Assembly (NCBI GenBank): GCA_902461565.1
Contig: CABPYL010000008.1
Coordinates: 25,022 to 89,021, forward strand
Source: an uncultured Porphyromonadaceae bacterium
GTDB taxonomy: Bacteria; Bacteroidota; Bacteroidia; Bacteroidales; Muribaculaceae
Direction: 5' to 3'
Length of the DNA stretch: 64,000 nt
A program made the translations under genes and the position numbers. How positions within the stretch are numbered: position 1 is the stretch's first letter; each line of letters starts with the position of its first letter. Positions 35,794 through 44,225 of this stretch are shown here, in pieces. The notes beneath the pieces were generated by a model. It was not told where the DNA came from, made no database searches, and worked only from the letters and a program-made list of their open reading frames with translations.

Positions 35794-36693
35794 TCAGAAG
35801 TGCTTTATCTCTTTGCCCACAAAGGCGGACAAAAGGGTGTTGGCCAGGCGCGAGGCGCCGATGCGGAAGTATTGGTTGGTGAGCCATTCCTCGCCGAGGA
35901 CTTCCTTGATGATGGTGTAATATTTTACGGCATCTTCTACTGTAGACACGCCGCCGGCAGCCTTGAAGCCTACGCGTGTGCCGGTTTTCTCGTAATATTC
36001 CTTGATACACTGCGCCATTACGTATGCTGCCTCAAGCGATGCACCGGGATATTCCTTGCCGGTGGAAGTCTTGAGGAAGTCTGCGCCGCTGTACAGAGAC
36101 AGTACGGAGGCTTTCTTGATATTGGCTGCTGTTTTTAGGGCACCTGTCTCCAGGATAACTTTGAGGCGGCCATTGCGGCAAGCTTCTTTCTGCTCGGTGA
36201 TTTCGTCGCATACCGATTCGTAGTCGCCGTCGAGGAAATAGCCGAGATTCAGAACAATGTCGATTTCGTCGGCGCCGGCGGCAACAGCCAGGGATGTCTC
36301 GGCAATTTTCACTTCCTCGAAGGTCTGGCTTGAGGGGAACCCACCGGAAACGCATGCGATGTTTACTTCGCTTACCTCCAGAACGGCACGCACGACTCCG
36401 GCGAAGTTAGGATATACGCATATTGCTGCCACGTTGGGCAGTTCGCCGTATTCTTCCTCGAAGTTGTTGACGTTTTCGGTGAAGCGAGCCACAGACTCCG
36501 GGCTGTCGGTTGCCTTGAGGGTAGTTAGGTCTATGCTGTTGAACAGGAATTTGTAAACGTCTGTGTTGTTGTTTTCTGCGAAGTGCTCGTCGATGATTTT
36601 CTTTACTGCCTCGGCCACTTCGGCGTCGTTCTCGGTAACGGCGCTGGCGGCGATAGCCTGAGTGTATTTGTCGGTCTGAGGTGCGTCTGCCAT
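35794..36693 (-). CDS. deoC: Deoxyribose-phosphate aldolase
   Basis: Splits 2-deoxyribose 5-phosphate into glyceraldehyde 3-phosphate and acetaldehyde, salvaging deoxyribose from DNA. 299 residues, TIM-barrel. Visible: AICVYPNFAGVVR, VSGGFPSSQT, AGADEIDIVLNLG, VILETGAL, and the Schiff-base lysine in GADFLKTSTGK, followed by GFKAAGGVSTVEDAV with the second lysine. The N-terminal extension of about 60 residues is longer than in E. coli DeoC. Encoded 18 bases after the MazG-like gene. Confidence 0.94.
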   Translation of the reverse strand: MADAPQTDKYTQAIAASAVTENDAEVAEAVKKIIDEHFAENNNTDVYKFLFNSIDLTTLKATDSPESVARFTENVNNFEEEYGELPNVAAICVYPNFAGVVRAVLEVSEVNIACVSGGFPSSQTFEEVKIAETSLAVAAGADEIDIVLNLGYFLDGDYESVCDEITEQKEACRNGRLKVILETGALKTAANIKKASVLSLYSGADFLKTSTGKEYPGASLEAAYVMAQCIKEYYEKTGTRVGFKAAGGVSTVEDAVKYYTIIKEVLGEEWLTNQYFRIGASRLANTLLSAFVGKEIKHF

Positions 36694-36711
36694 AGCTTTG
36701 TGTTTTAGTTT

Positions 36712-37062
36712 TTAATTGTTTGTAAGTTTTGGGTTGTTGCGGTGTCTTTCGCTGTCTCTAACGTTTTTCTTGGCGAGATTGTTGGCGAAAGCCTCGGTAA
36801 GGTCTATACCGTGCTGGTTGGCGATGGCAATAGTAACCCAAAGCACATCGGCGAGTTCGTCGGCAAGGTTCAGGCGCTCGCCGGGTTTTGCGGACTGGTC
36901 GCCGTCGGTGCGCGCGATAACACGCGCTACCTCGCCGGTTTCCTCGGCAAGGATAGCCATGTTTGTCAGAGGCGAGAAATACCTCACGCCCACGCTGCGG
37001 ATCCATTTGTCCACAGCTTGCTGCGCCTCGCGCAATGTCAGTTCGTTCCCGCTGTTGTTCAT
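36712..37062 (-). CDS. MazG-like nucleotide pyrophosphohydrolase
   Basis: 116 residues, all-alpha NTP pyrophosphatase fold that hydrolyses nucleoside triphosphates to monophosphates. The metal-binding EExxE motif is seen as LAEETGEVARVI, and the second as ADELADVLWVTIAIAN. Start ATG at 37062, chosen over a TTG at 37071. It lies just upstream of deoC, so the pair serves nucleotide clean-up and salvage. Confidence 0.85.
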   Translation of the reverse strand: MNNSGNELTLREAQQAVDKWIRSVGVRYFSPLTNMAILAEETGEVARVIARTDGDQSAKPGERLNLADELADVLWVTIAIANQHGIDLTEAFANNLAKKNVRDSERHRNNPKLTNN

Positions 37063-37068
37063 ACACGG

Positions 37069-37100
37069 CAAATTTACAGCAAATTTCCCAATTATGCAAT
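37069..37100 (-). promoter_or_regulatory. Promoter of the mazG-deoC pair
   Basis: ATTG (37100-37097), 20 bases, TAAATTTG (37076-37069) on the minus strand. The box ends 7 bases before the ATG, so the leader is about three bases. Confidence 0.6.
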
Positions 37101-37123
37101 AAGGTGCCGTGCCTCGGCGTCCC

Positions 37124-39025
37124 TCACGCGCTGTATCCTACGCGTCGGCGTGCGGTGTGCGCGGGAACACAGAACGGAGGAATGTCGTTGGCCTCTATCT
37201 CGGAGAGTGAAGATGCCGAGGCGATGCCCGACGATATCACGCGCGCAGCCATTGCGGGGATAATATCGGTCTGAATCATGTTTATGACGTGGCGTGCGTT
37301 GCCGAAGGTTCTGTCGCGGTGGGCATAGTCGGATTTCAGACGCGCCGACAGGGCGCCGCGCGCTTCCGGCGACAGCGTATAGCAGTTTTTCCCAAGATAT
37401 CTTTCGGCGATTTCCATCAGTTCGTTCTCCGAGAAATCATCGAAAATGTAGATGTTGGATTCGGGAATTCGCGAGCGCAGGCCCGGATTCATCTCGAACA
37501 TGCGTTTCATTTCGTCGGGATAGCCGGCGAGAATAAGCATCCAGTCGCGCCTGCTTTCGTCGGCGAGGGCTGTGAGAAGCGCCTCCATTACAAATTTGGC
37601 GGGGTCGCGCGGGTCGTTGGGTTGAAAAAGCTGATATGCCTCGTCGATAAAGAGGATGCCTCCCTGCGCCGCCTCGATGGCTTCGCGGGTGTTGGCTTCT
37701 TCTTTGCCGTATACTGTGCCTATCAGGGTGGCACGCTCGTGTACTACCACGTGCCCTTTGGACAGTATTCCGGCTTTGGCAAGCATCTTGCCCATCATCG
37801 AGGCTACGGTTGTCTTGCCTGTGCCCGGCGAGCCCATGAACATGGCGTGGAGAGGTACCGAAAGGGTAGGCAGACCGTTGTTGCGTCGCATACGGTTGAA
37901 TTCCACAAGCATACCGTACGAGGATAGCTTTTCCTTTACGCTGCGCAGGCCGGTGAGGCTGTCGAGAGTGGGATCTTCGGTGAAGTCGGACAGATCGGGC
38001 TTGGCGGACGTCCCGGCCGGCATGTCCGGTTCATCGGATGTCTGTTCCGTCGCCGCATTCTCTTCCGAGGCGATGAATTCGTCTAAAAGCCTGTCGAAAT
38101 TATCCTCGGTAATAGCTTCGGCATCCTCCTGGGATTCGTTGCCGCTGTCGCGTTTATGGAAACGGCGTACCGCTTCGTCCAGCGAGTACTCGTCCATGCA
38201 CTCAACGTCATTGTCCTCCCAGGCGCCGCAGATATCGTCGCAGTCTGTGCTGAACACAAAACCGGCGAATGAATTGTCCATACAAATTGCCTCGGCATAG
38301 CAAACGCCTTTTCCCGAGGACGTTATCTGGAGCGGTATTTCCAGTGTGTAGATTTCGTCCTCCTCCCATACTGGGCGGCAGAAGCGGCTTTCTACTGTGC
38401 CGTCGGGCATATGCACGCGAATCTCGAATTCGGGAGAGGTTTCCGGACCGCAGGGCAGTGCGAGGCGCAGTATAAAGCGGACGCGAACATAATCGGGAGC
38501 GTTGACGCGCAAAGCCTTGTATAGCCTCTCGTTGCCGAGACGGAGAACACACGCTGCTTTGCACGTAAACCATTCGTCGATGAATATTCCATAAATACGC
38601 GAGCGCCATACATGAATTATTTTCTCTCCGATAACGGCGTTGCACTCCTCGTCGCACACCTCTATGCGGTATGCTTCGGCCAATGTGGCGGTGGCGAAAG
38701 GGAAAGGAAAATCTACGCGGAAGAATCCTGTGCAGCCCGGCTCGGGAACTTCTGCAGCTACTGCCGTGGTGAACAGCAGTTCGCCGGTCCGGTGGCAGCG
38801 AAGCGAAACACGGATGTGCCGGCGATTGTCGCCGGACGTCGGTTTGTGAGGATCGGTGATATAGGAAACAAGTACGGCCAGCCCTTGCTGGTAAAGGTCG
38901 GCCACGAAATCCGACCGGTCGTCGAAAAGATTCTCGCCGGGGAAGTCTTTGGCAAGATCATCGCCGGGGCAATAGACGTCGGTACGGATGGAAGATAATA
39001 GAAAATAAGAATCTAAATGGTTCAT
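37124..39025 (-). CDS. AAA ATPase of the CbxX/SpoVK type with N-terminal beta domains
   Basis: About 633 residues. Residues 1-280 are beta-rich with no family I recognise (FDDRSDFVADLYQQGLAVLVSY opens it), followed by an acidic linker rich in Glu, Asp and Ser (about 285-350). The C-terminal AAA domain has Walker A MFMGSPGTGKTTVA, Walker B GILFIDEAYQLF and the arginine-finger region MNPGLRSRIP, as in CbxX/CfxQ and SpoVK proteins. Start among three close ATGs (39037, 39031, 39025) is uncertain. It probably remodels a protein complex; no substrate gene is adjacent. Confidence 0.8.
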   Translation of the reverse strand: MNHLDSYFLLSSIRTDVYCPGDDLAKDFPGENLFDDRSDFVADLYQQGLAVLVSYITDPHKPTSGDNRRHIRVSLRCHRTGELLFTTAVAAEVPEPGCTGFFRVDFPFPFATATLAEAYRIEVCDEECNAVIGEKIIHVWRSRIYGIFIDEWFTCKAACVLRLGNERLYKALRVNAPDYVRVRFILRLALPCGPETSPEFEIRVHMPDGTVESRFCRPVWEEDEIYTLEIPLQITSSGKGVCYAEAICMDNSFAGFVFSTDCDDICGAWEDNDVECMDEYSLDEAVRRFHKRDSGNESQEDAEAITEDNFDRLLDEFIASEENAATEQTSDEPDMPAGTSAKPDLSDFTEDPTLDSLTGLRSVKEKLSSYGMLVEFNRMRRNNGLPTLSVPLHAMFMGSPGTGKTTVASMMGKMLAKAGILSKGHVVVHERATLIGTVYGKEEANTREAIEAAQGGILFIDEAYQLFQPNDPRDPAKFVMEALLTALADESRRDWMLILAGYPDEMKRMFEMNPGLRSRIPESNIYIFDDFSENELMEIAERYLGKNCYTLSPEARGALSARLKSDYAHRDRTFGNARHVINMIQTDIIPAMAARVISSGIASASSLSEIEANDIPPFCVPAHTARRRVGYSA

Positions 39026-39067
39026 ATACATATACATTTTATAGTTATACAATTGAATTTAAATAAA

Positions 39068-39085
39068 CCGGAGGCTTGCCTCCGG
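39068..39085. repeat. Perfect hairpin upstream of the AAA ATPase gene
   Basis: CCGGAGGC-TT-GCCTCCGG, an 8-bp perfect inverted repeat, in the leader of the AAA gene or the 5' flank. Confidence 0.5.
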
Positions 39086-39515
39086 GACACCTGAACAGAA
39101 TGTCAAAGTTCACGTGTCCGCGTTTGCGGACGGCACACGGCAGCACACACCGATGGCTGTCGGGGAATGCGTCTGTGTAGGGAAATTCAAATGTGCGTTA
39201 TGCCACAACATCTACATGCCGCCCGGTGGGGCGACTACAGCAATGAGCTTTTCAATGGGATGAAGTGTCATAACAGTAACTATAAAATGTATTAATAGAA
39301 TTAGGTAGCAATAGATAACGGTGGTTCCGGCATTATGGTATTCTGCACATCCCCTATAGGGATATTGATTGCAGAATTGGCTTTCTTTCCACGCAACAAA
39401 TTTAATCACAATTCCCCAACCCTCCAAATTTTATCTGATAAAATTTATATTTTTCTTGCAATTAATTAATAAACAAAGACATATATGTGCTGTTATAATA
39501 TAAATGTGATGAATT
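39086..39515. other. 430-base A+T-rich intergenic region
   Basis: No gene I can support on either strand. A 71-codon minus-strand frame (39212-39427) has a hydrophobic stretch but odd composition and no start signal. A perfect 10-bp palindrome with one central base (AAATTTTATC-T-GATAAAATTT) is at 39426-39446 and could be an operator for the small plus-strand gene at 39516. Confidence 0.4.
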
Positions 39516-39725
39516 ATGGTAACGTTCGTAATTATACTTTGGGCGGTCGGGATGTTGATGCTTCCGTTAGGGCGGATATATATGATATGGCAACAGCACC
39601 GGGGGAATCCTAAATTTAAGGATCCCCGGTTTGTTAAGAAATACGATGCAATCCGCCGCATCGGCAGTATCGTCGTAACCGTCGTAGCGCTTCTGATTCT
39701 CCTTATTCTCGAGCATCAGGCATAA
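39516..39725 (+). CDS. Small two-helix membrane protein (hypothetical)
   Basis: 69 residues. Hydrophobic helix at about 2-25 (TFVIILWAVGMLMLPLGRIY), a basic loop (about 26-48, with KDPRFVKKYDAIRR) and a second helix (IGSIVVTVVALLILLIL). The topology and charge pattern look like a real inner-membrane protein, but there is no homologue I recognise and no clear promoter. It converges on the DUF4249 gene with a 17-base gap. Confidence 0.5.
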   Translation: MVTFVIILWAVGMLMLPLGRIYMIWQQHRGNPKFKDPRFVKKYDAIRRIGSIVVTVVALLILLILEHQA

Positions 39726-39742
39726 TCCCGTCGCGCCACTTT

Positions 39743-40723
39743 CTATTCCTCCATGCTGGATTTCAGGAAGTCCCTCAGGCTGAGGGTGTATGTCGCGATG
39801 GAGCGCGCCATAACCACACCGGCGCCGGTGGAAACGTTGCTGTAGCCCCACAGCGGTTCGGCAAAGCCGAGATCGCCCAGATCTCCGAGGATACCTGAAT
39901 CGATCTGCCATACATACATCGAGCGGTCGTAGTAGCTCTGCGATATAGATGCGAGAGAAAACTCCAGGGAAAAATCGTAGTTGCATTCGTTGTATTCCTG
40001 CGACGACAGGTAGTAATAGGCATCGTTGAACTGGAGATTCAATGTATAGCTCTTTCCGGCGAACTGCCTGTCGGAAAATACCAGGAGAGCGTCGCTATCC
40101 TCGCCGAAGAGTGATTCGAACACTCCGATATGCTCCTTGAATATAGGCTCGACATTCAAATCGAATGTACCTAAGTTTATCCATGAATAGGGTGCGGTCC
40201 AGTCTCCCCAGGGAGCCTGCAGGACGCCTCCAAGCTCGAAGTAATTGTTGGCAGTATCTGTATCGTCGATTGTGAGTTTTATGCGCATATTGAACGACAT
40301 GCTGCCGTACATTGCCAAATGTAATATTCCTCCGGAACTTTTGGAAAGAATTTCGGGAATGAACTCCACGGACGCCACTGGTACCGCTTTCGGAACCGTT
40401 ACACTTGCCTCGGCGCTGCCGTATTTCCGGCTTTGGGCCACTATCCGGATGTTGTCGCCCTCAGCGGGGATATAAGCGGCGTCCTGCAGTTCGCCGTTGG
40501 CGTAGACAGATACCACAGCGTCGTCCACAGAGTGATCATACTGCTCCATCGCGTTGTTGTACATCCATGTGTGCGTAACTTCCACCTCAACGGGTTCGCC
40601 GGCGGTGATAAGGGAATTGATGCAAAGAACGGATTCGGTGTCTATAGCCGGGTCGAATTCTTCGTAACATCCCGTCAGCACCAACGGGAGAAGAAGCAAA
40701 GATATATGTTTCAGAATTTCCAT
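39743..40723 (-). CDS. DUF4249 lipoprotein
   Basis: 326 residues, lipobox LVLTGC (Cys19) and the family opening YEEFDPAIDTESVLCINSLI, then beta-sandwich regions (SVDDAVVSVYANGEL) and the conserved YYYLSSQEYNECNYDF segment. DUF4249 proteins are outer-membrane-associated partners of TonB receptors in Bacteroidetes. Its ATG overlaps the receptor gene by 13 bases. Ligand unknown. Confidence 0.85.
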   Translation of the reverse strand: MEILKHISLLLLPLVLTGCYEEFDPAIDTESVLCINSLITAGEPVEVEVTHTWMYNNAMEQYDHSVDDAVVSVYANGELQDAAYIPAEGDNIRIVAQSRKYGSAEASVTVPKAVPVASVEFIPEILSKSSGGILHLAMYGSMSFNMRIKLTIDDTDTANNYFELGGVLQAPWGDWTAPYSWINLGTFDLNVEPIFKEHIGVFESLFGEDSDALLVFSDRQFAGKSYTLNLQFNDAYYYLSSQEYNECNYDFSLEFSLASISQSYYDRSMYVWQIDSGILGDLGDLGFAEPLWGYSNVSTGAGVVMARSIATYTLSLRDFLKSSMEE

Positions 40724-43101
40724 GTGTACGAAATAGAAGGGATTAAAGGAATCATTTTAAATTTCTTGAATACCGGCCCATGACTATTGGAGCTTCGGCT
40801 GATTGCAACGGTGTTCATGTTGCAGTAGGCGTTGTACAGTCCGAAATTCCAGTAGCCGCGTCTGTTGCGGACGGTGCAGGAAAGGTCCAGGTGGTGATAG
40901 AACGGCAACTGATAATTGTTTATCCGCGCTTTAAGGGGCGCTTCGTACGAAAACCAGGAGTTATCGTAATTGCGTAGTTCCCAAGTCTGGGTGAGCAGTG
41001 TGAAACGGTTGCCGGAATGGCCTGTCCATGCCGCGTTGAGCTGTACTTTTGCGCTTATGTTCCAGTTTAACAGTATATTTATTGTGTGGCGGTGGTCGAA
41101 TCGGGCGGGAAATGTGTGGCCGCCGTTTTTCTCGGCAAAAGTGCGGTCCGCCCATCCTAAGGAATATGCTATGTGGCCGGTTACTTTGTCGGATAGCTTC
41201 TCCACTTTCAGGTCTATGCCTTTTGCGGTACCGCGACCGCTGCAAAGACGTGAGTTCCACATCTCGGTAGGAGGTTGCAGATAGTATTCGTCGCGATAGT
41301 CCACGAGGTTGCGCATCCATTTGTAATATGCCTCGGCGGAAACAGTATAGTTGCCGTTGTTGCTCTGCCAGTAGGCGGCTGCGGATATCTTGTCGGCTGT
41401 CTGGGGCTTGAATTTACCGGTGATGGGTACCCACTGGTCGGTAGGCAGGGAAAGATATGTCTGGCACAGCTGATGTACATATTGCGTTGTGCGGCTGTAT
41501 ACTGCTTTGAAGGCCCAGTTGTCGTGCGGGCGGTAGCTTGCCGACAGGCGCGGTCCTGCGCCGAGGTGTGTTTTGTCACTTATGTTGAACAGTGAGCCGT
41601 GAAAACCGGCATTGATTCTGAATTTATTACCCAGACGCATGTCGTCTTCGATATATATGTTTGCTTCGCTGGCGAGGTACGACCATGTGGAATCGCGGCT
41701 CACCAATGTCGCGTCTCCGTTGGTATAGCGGCGAGAGGTCCGCTGGGGCAGGAAGGAGTGCAGCGTGTAACCGGCACCGAAGCGCACGCGGTGTACTTCG
41801 GTGGGGCGCCAGTCGAAATCTCCGCGGAATATCCAGTCATTGATGTTGTTGTCGGTTTTTGTAGTCCCTTTCGATTCATCGATTTTATCGTAGTTGTCGA
41901 ATACGGTATATTCGTGTTTCATGTTCGAAAAGAAGCGTGTGTATGCCGCAGTGAACTCGGCGGAGAGGTCGGGTTGCAGTTTATAGTTGAATCCCGCCTG
42001 TGCCACAAGGTTTCCCCAGTGCATGTTGTACATGTAATCCTCGTGCCACACCGTGCTTTCGCTGTCTTTGTACTTGCTGCCGTTCTTCAGAAGATCGTTG
42101 CCGAAGTAAACGCTTACGAATCCTGTCGCGCGGTTGTTGAACCTGTGCGTTATCTTGCCGTTCAGGTCCATGAAAGCGTAGTTGAGGGTTACCTTTTCCT
42201 CGTCCGACGAACTGTTGACTATCGACAGTGCAGGAGCCGAGAAAACATCCGACCATGAACGGCGCAGGCCTACCGAATACGATGTCTTGCGGCCTATGGC
42301 ACCTTCGAGATAGAACGAGCCTGAGGTAAGACCGAGTTTGAACGACCCGCTGTGTCCTTCGGTGGGTCCGTTCTTGGTGCGTACGTCCAGGTAAGACGAC
42401 AAGCGTCCGTCGTATTTGGCCGGTATCGAAGATTTAAAGAAGTCGATATAACGGATGGCATCGACATTGAATGCGGAGAACAGCCCCATGTAATGATTTA
42501 CCTGATATAGCGGTACATTGTCGAGCATGAACAGGTTCTCATCGGCGTTTCCACCGTGTACGTTCATCGCGGCCATGCCCTCGGCAGCGCTGGTTATGCC
42601 CGGCTGCATCTGTAATGCCTTCAGGACGTCGCTCTCGCCGAACAGCGTCGGCGCGGAGGCGATTTCACGCGCGGTGAGTTTGCGGGCGCCGATTTCCGAA
42701 GTCTCTACTGTCGGGGCTTCGAGACGCGACACCACGATTATCTCGTTGAGCATCTCGGGCTGTTTCGTTTGCGGCAATTGGGGTATGGCCGTTATCTTCT
42801 GTGCTTTCTTTGCCTCGGGTTTCTTTTTGAGGATTATGTTTTTGCCTTTGATTTTGTACTCTATTCCGGAATCCTTGAACATGGCCGAAAGCGCCTGCCG
42901 GACAGACTTGTTGGTAACGTTCACAGTAACAAGCATATCCGCGAGAATGTCGGAAGAATATACGAAATTCATGCCTGTCTGCCCGGCGATATCGCGGAAT
43001 ACCTCGGCTGCGGGCCTGTCAACGGCGTTTACAGTTACATTCCGCGCCACTGCCCCCCCGAACACGGTCAGCAGAATTGATATAAGCAATAGTCTTTTCA
43101 T
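40711..43101 (-). CDS. STN-domain TonB-dependent receptor
   Basis: 796 residues. Signal peptide (MKRLLLISILLTVFGGAVA), STN domain (about 20-95, VNAVDRPAAEVFRDIAGQTG), a Lys/Gln/Pro linker (about 95-115), plug domain (about 118-235, with LQMQPGITSAAEGMAAMNVHGG and ENLFMLDNVPLYQVNHYMGL) and the barrel to the C-terminus. The CarboxypepD_reg domain that usually lies between STN and plug is absent. An ECF sigma and a DUF4974 anti-sigma-like gene precede it, so the STN domain probably signals to them. Confidence 0.85.
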   Translation of the reverse strand: MKRLLLISILLTVFGGAVARNVTVNAVDRPAAEVFRDIAGQTGMNFVYSSDILADMLVTVNVTNKSVRQALSAMFKDSGIEYKIKGKNIILKKKPEAKKAQKITAIPQLPQTKQPEMLNEIIVVSRLEAPTVETSEIGARKLTAREIASAPTLFGESDVLKALQMQPGITSAAEGMAAMNVHGGNADENLFMLDNVPLYQVNHYMGLFSAFNVDAIRYIDFFKSSIPAKYDGRLSSYLDVRTKNGPTEGHSGSFKLGLTSGSFYLEGAIGRKTSYSVGLRRSWSDVFSAPALSIVNSSSDEEKVTLNYAFMDLNGKITHRFNNRATGFVSVYFGNDLLKNGSKYKDSESTVWHEDYMYNMHWGNLVAQAGFNYKLQPDLSAEFTAAYTRFFSNMKHEYTVFDNYDKIDESKGTTKTDNNINDWIFRGDFDWRPTEVHRVRFGAGYTLHSFLPQRTSRRYTNGDATLVSRDSTWSYLASEANIYIEDDMRLGNKFRINAGFHGSLFNISDKTHLGAGPRLSASYRPHDNWAFKAVYSRTTQYVHQLCQTYLSLPTDQWVPITGKFKPQTADKISAAAYWQSNNGNYTVSAEAYYKWMRNLVDYRDEYYLQPPTEMWNSRLCSGRGTAKGIDLKVEKLSDKVTGHIAYSLGWADRTFAEKNGGHTFPARFDHRHTINILLNWNISAKVQLNAAWTGHSGNRFTLLTQTWELRNYDNSWFSYEAPLKARINNYQLPFYHHLDLSCTVRNRRGYWNFGLYNAYCNMNTVAISRSSNSHGPVFKKFKMIPLIPSISYTWKF

Positions 43102-43541
43102 TGTTCGGTTACCGTCATTTGTGTTCCTAAGATTTCATTTATCTCTGCTATCAGTTCGGCGGGATTGCCCTCGTAGTGCAGCGACAGCACATACCCGTCG
43201 GCAGATTCAGGAATGTTGCCAACCTTGACTGCGTATACAGTCTCGATTTTCTCTACAACTTCCTGCAGCGGCGCGTTTTCAAAATCGATTATCCTGATTT
43301 GCTTCAACGGACTTGCGGCCTGTACGGGCACAGTGTGTTGAGTTACTTCGTCGGCGCTATACCGGTGATAAATCACGGCCGCGGTGGCCGACAGCAGCAC
43401 AGCCGCGCTTATGGCGGCAGCTACCCGGAAGCGGCGCCACCACGATGTCTGCGCGATGCCTAACCGACGCCATCCCGTTTCTGCGGAAAAGCGCCCTTTG
43501 CGATAGTGGCGCGCGATAAAATCTATTTCTTTATTTTCCAT
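43098..43541 (-). CDS. Short FecR-like anti-sigma protein (DUF4974)
   Basis: 147 residues: cytoplasmic N-terminus (1-36), one membrane helix (RVAAAISAAVLLSATAAVIYH), then a periplasmic DUF4974 domain (about 80-147, RIIDFENAPLQEVVEKIE). The FecR core domain found in most members (around 300 residues) is missing. It should couple the STN-TonB receptor to the ECF sigma factor. Overlaps the receptor gene by 4 bases (ATGA). Confidence 0.75.
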   Translation of the reverse strand: MENKEIDFIARHYRKGRFSAETGWRRLGIAQTSWWRRFRVAAAISAAVLLSATAAVIYHRYSADEVTQHTVPVQAASPLKQIRIIDFENAPLQEVVEKIETVYAVKVGNIPESADGYVLSLHYEGNPAELIAEINEILGTQMTVTEQ

Positions 43542-43622
43542 GCGATGAATATGTCTTTTTTACCTTTAAGACACATCCTTCGCAAAAAGGTCCTATGCAA
43601 AATGCAAAAAAATTCAAGAAAA

Positions 43623-44123
43623 TTACAGGAACGGCAGGAAAAACGGTTTGTGGCCGTCGGAAAGTGCCTCGCGCAACCGGGCGTAGGCTTTTGTCATCTG
43701 ATTTTTTACGGTTTTAACAGATATATCCAGTTCTTCGGCAATCTCCTCGTTTGTAAGACCGTCGCGCTTGCTCAGTAGAAACACCTCGCGGCAACGTTCA
43801 GGCAACCCGTCTATGGCTTTCCATATCTTTGCGTCGCGGAACGATGTGTCGATGTCGTCCTCGCCCACATCGGGGATATTTTCCTCGCCGAGTGTCTCGT
43901 GTCTGTCGCGGAGGTAGCCCAGACACGCATTGCGCACGCTGCGATACATGAAAGCGGTGAAATTGTCGATTTTTCCACCGTTGCAGGCATAAAGCCAGGT
44001 TTTCATAAAGGCATCCTGCACAAGGTCTTCGGCGGCGTCTGCGTCGTTCACCAGACGCAGGGCGTACATGCCCAAAGGCAAGTATAGCTTACGGTAGAAA
44101 ATTTCGAATTCCTTGGTTGTCAT
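43623..44123 (-). CDS. ECF-family RNA polymerase sigma factor
   Basis: 166 residues. Sigma-2 region (FEIFYRKLYLPLGMYALRLVND..AEDLVQDAFMKTW) and sigma-4 region (LPERCREVFLLSKRDGLTNEEIAEELDISVKTVKNQMTKA). The start is the ATG at 44123 (MTTKEFE) rather than a longer frame. It begins the sigma/anti-sigma/TonB/DUF4249 unit. It is divergent from the PH-domain gene. Confidence 0.9.
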   Translation of the reverse strand: MTTKEFEIFYRKLYLPLGMYALRLVNDADAAEDLVQDAFMKTWLYACNGGKIDNFTAFMYRSVRNACLGYLRDRHETLGEENIPDVGEDDIDTSFRDAKIWKAIDGLPERCREVFLLSKRDGLTNEEIAEELDISVKTVKNQMTKAYARLREALSDGHKPFFLPFL

Positions 44124-44150
44124 TGTTGATGGGAAGAGAGGTAGCCGGCG

Positions 44151-44182
44151 CAAAATTACACAATCCTCTCCACCTCCGCAAG
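44151..44182 (-). promoter_or_regulatory. Promoter of the ECF sigma gene
   Basis: CTTG (44182-44179), 20 bases, TAATTTTG (44158-44151) on the minus strand. It is of the housekeeping form and is back-to-back with the PH-domain promoter. Confidence 0.65.
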
Positions 44183-44190
44183 CGCGAGGT

Positions 44191-44221
44191 TTTGCGGGAC
44201 AGAGTTTTTTTGCTATTTTTG
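44191..44221 (+). promoter_or_regulatory. Promoter of the PH-domain pair
   Basis: TTTG (44191-44194), 19 bases, TATTTTTG (44214-44221). The ATG is at 44226, so transcription should start at or next to the start codon. Confidence 0.7.
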
Positions 44222-44225
44222 CGGC

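Noticed and set aside
39212..39427. 71-codon minus-strand frame in the A+T-rich gap
   Set aside because: Starts in low-complexity sequence, no promoter or recognisable domain; looks like chance or a degraded repeat.
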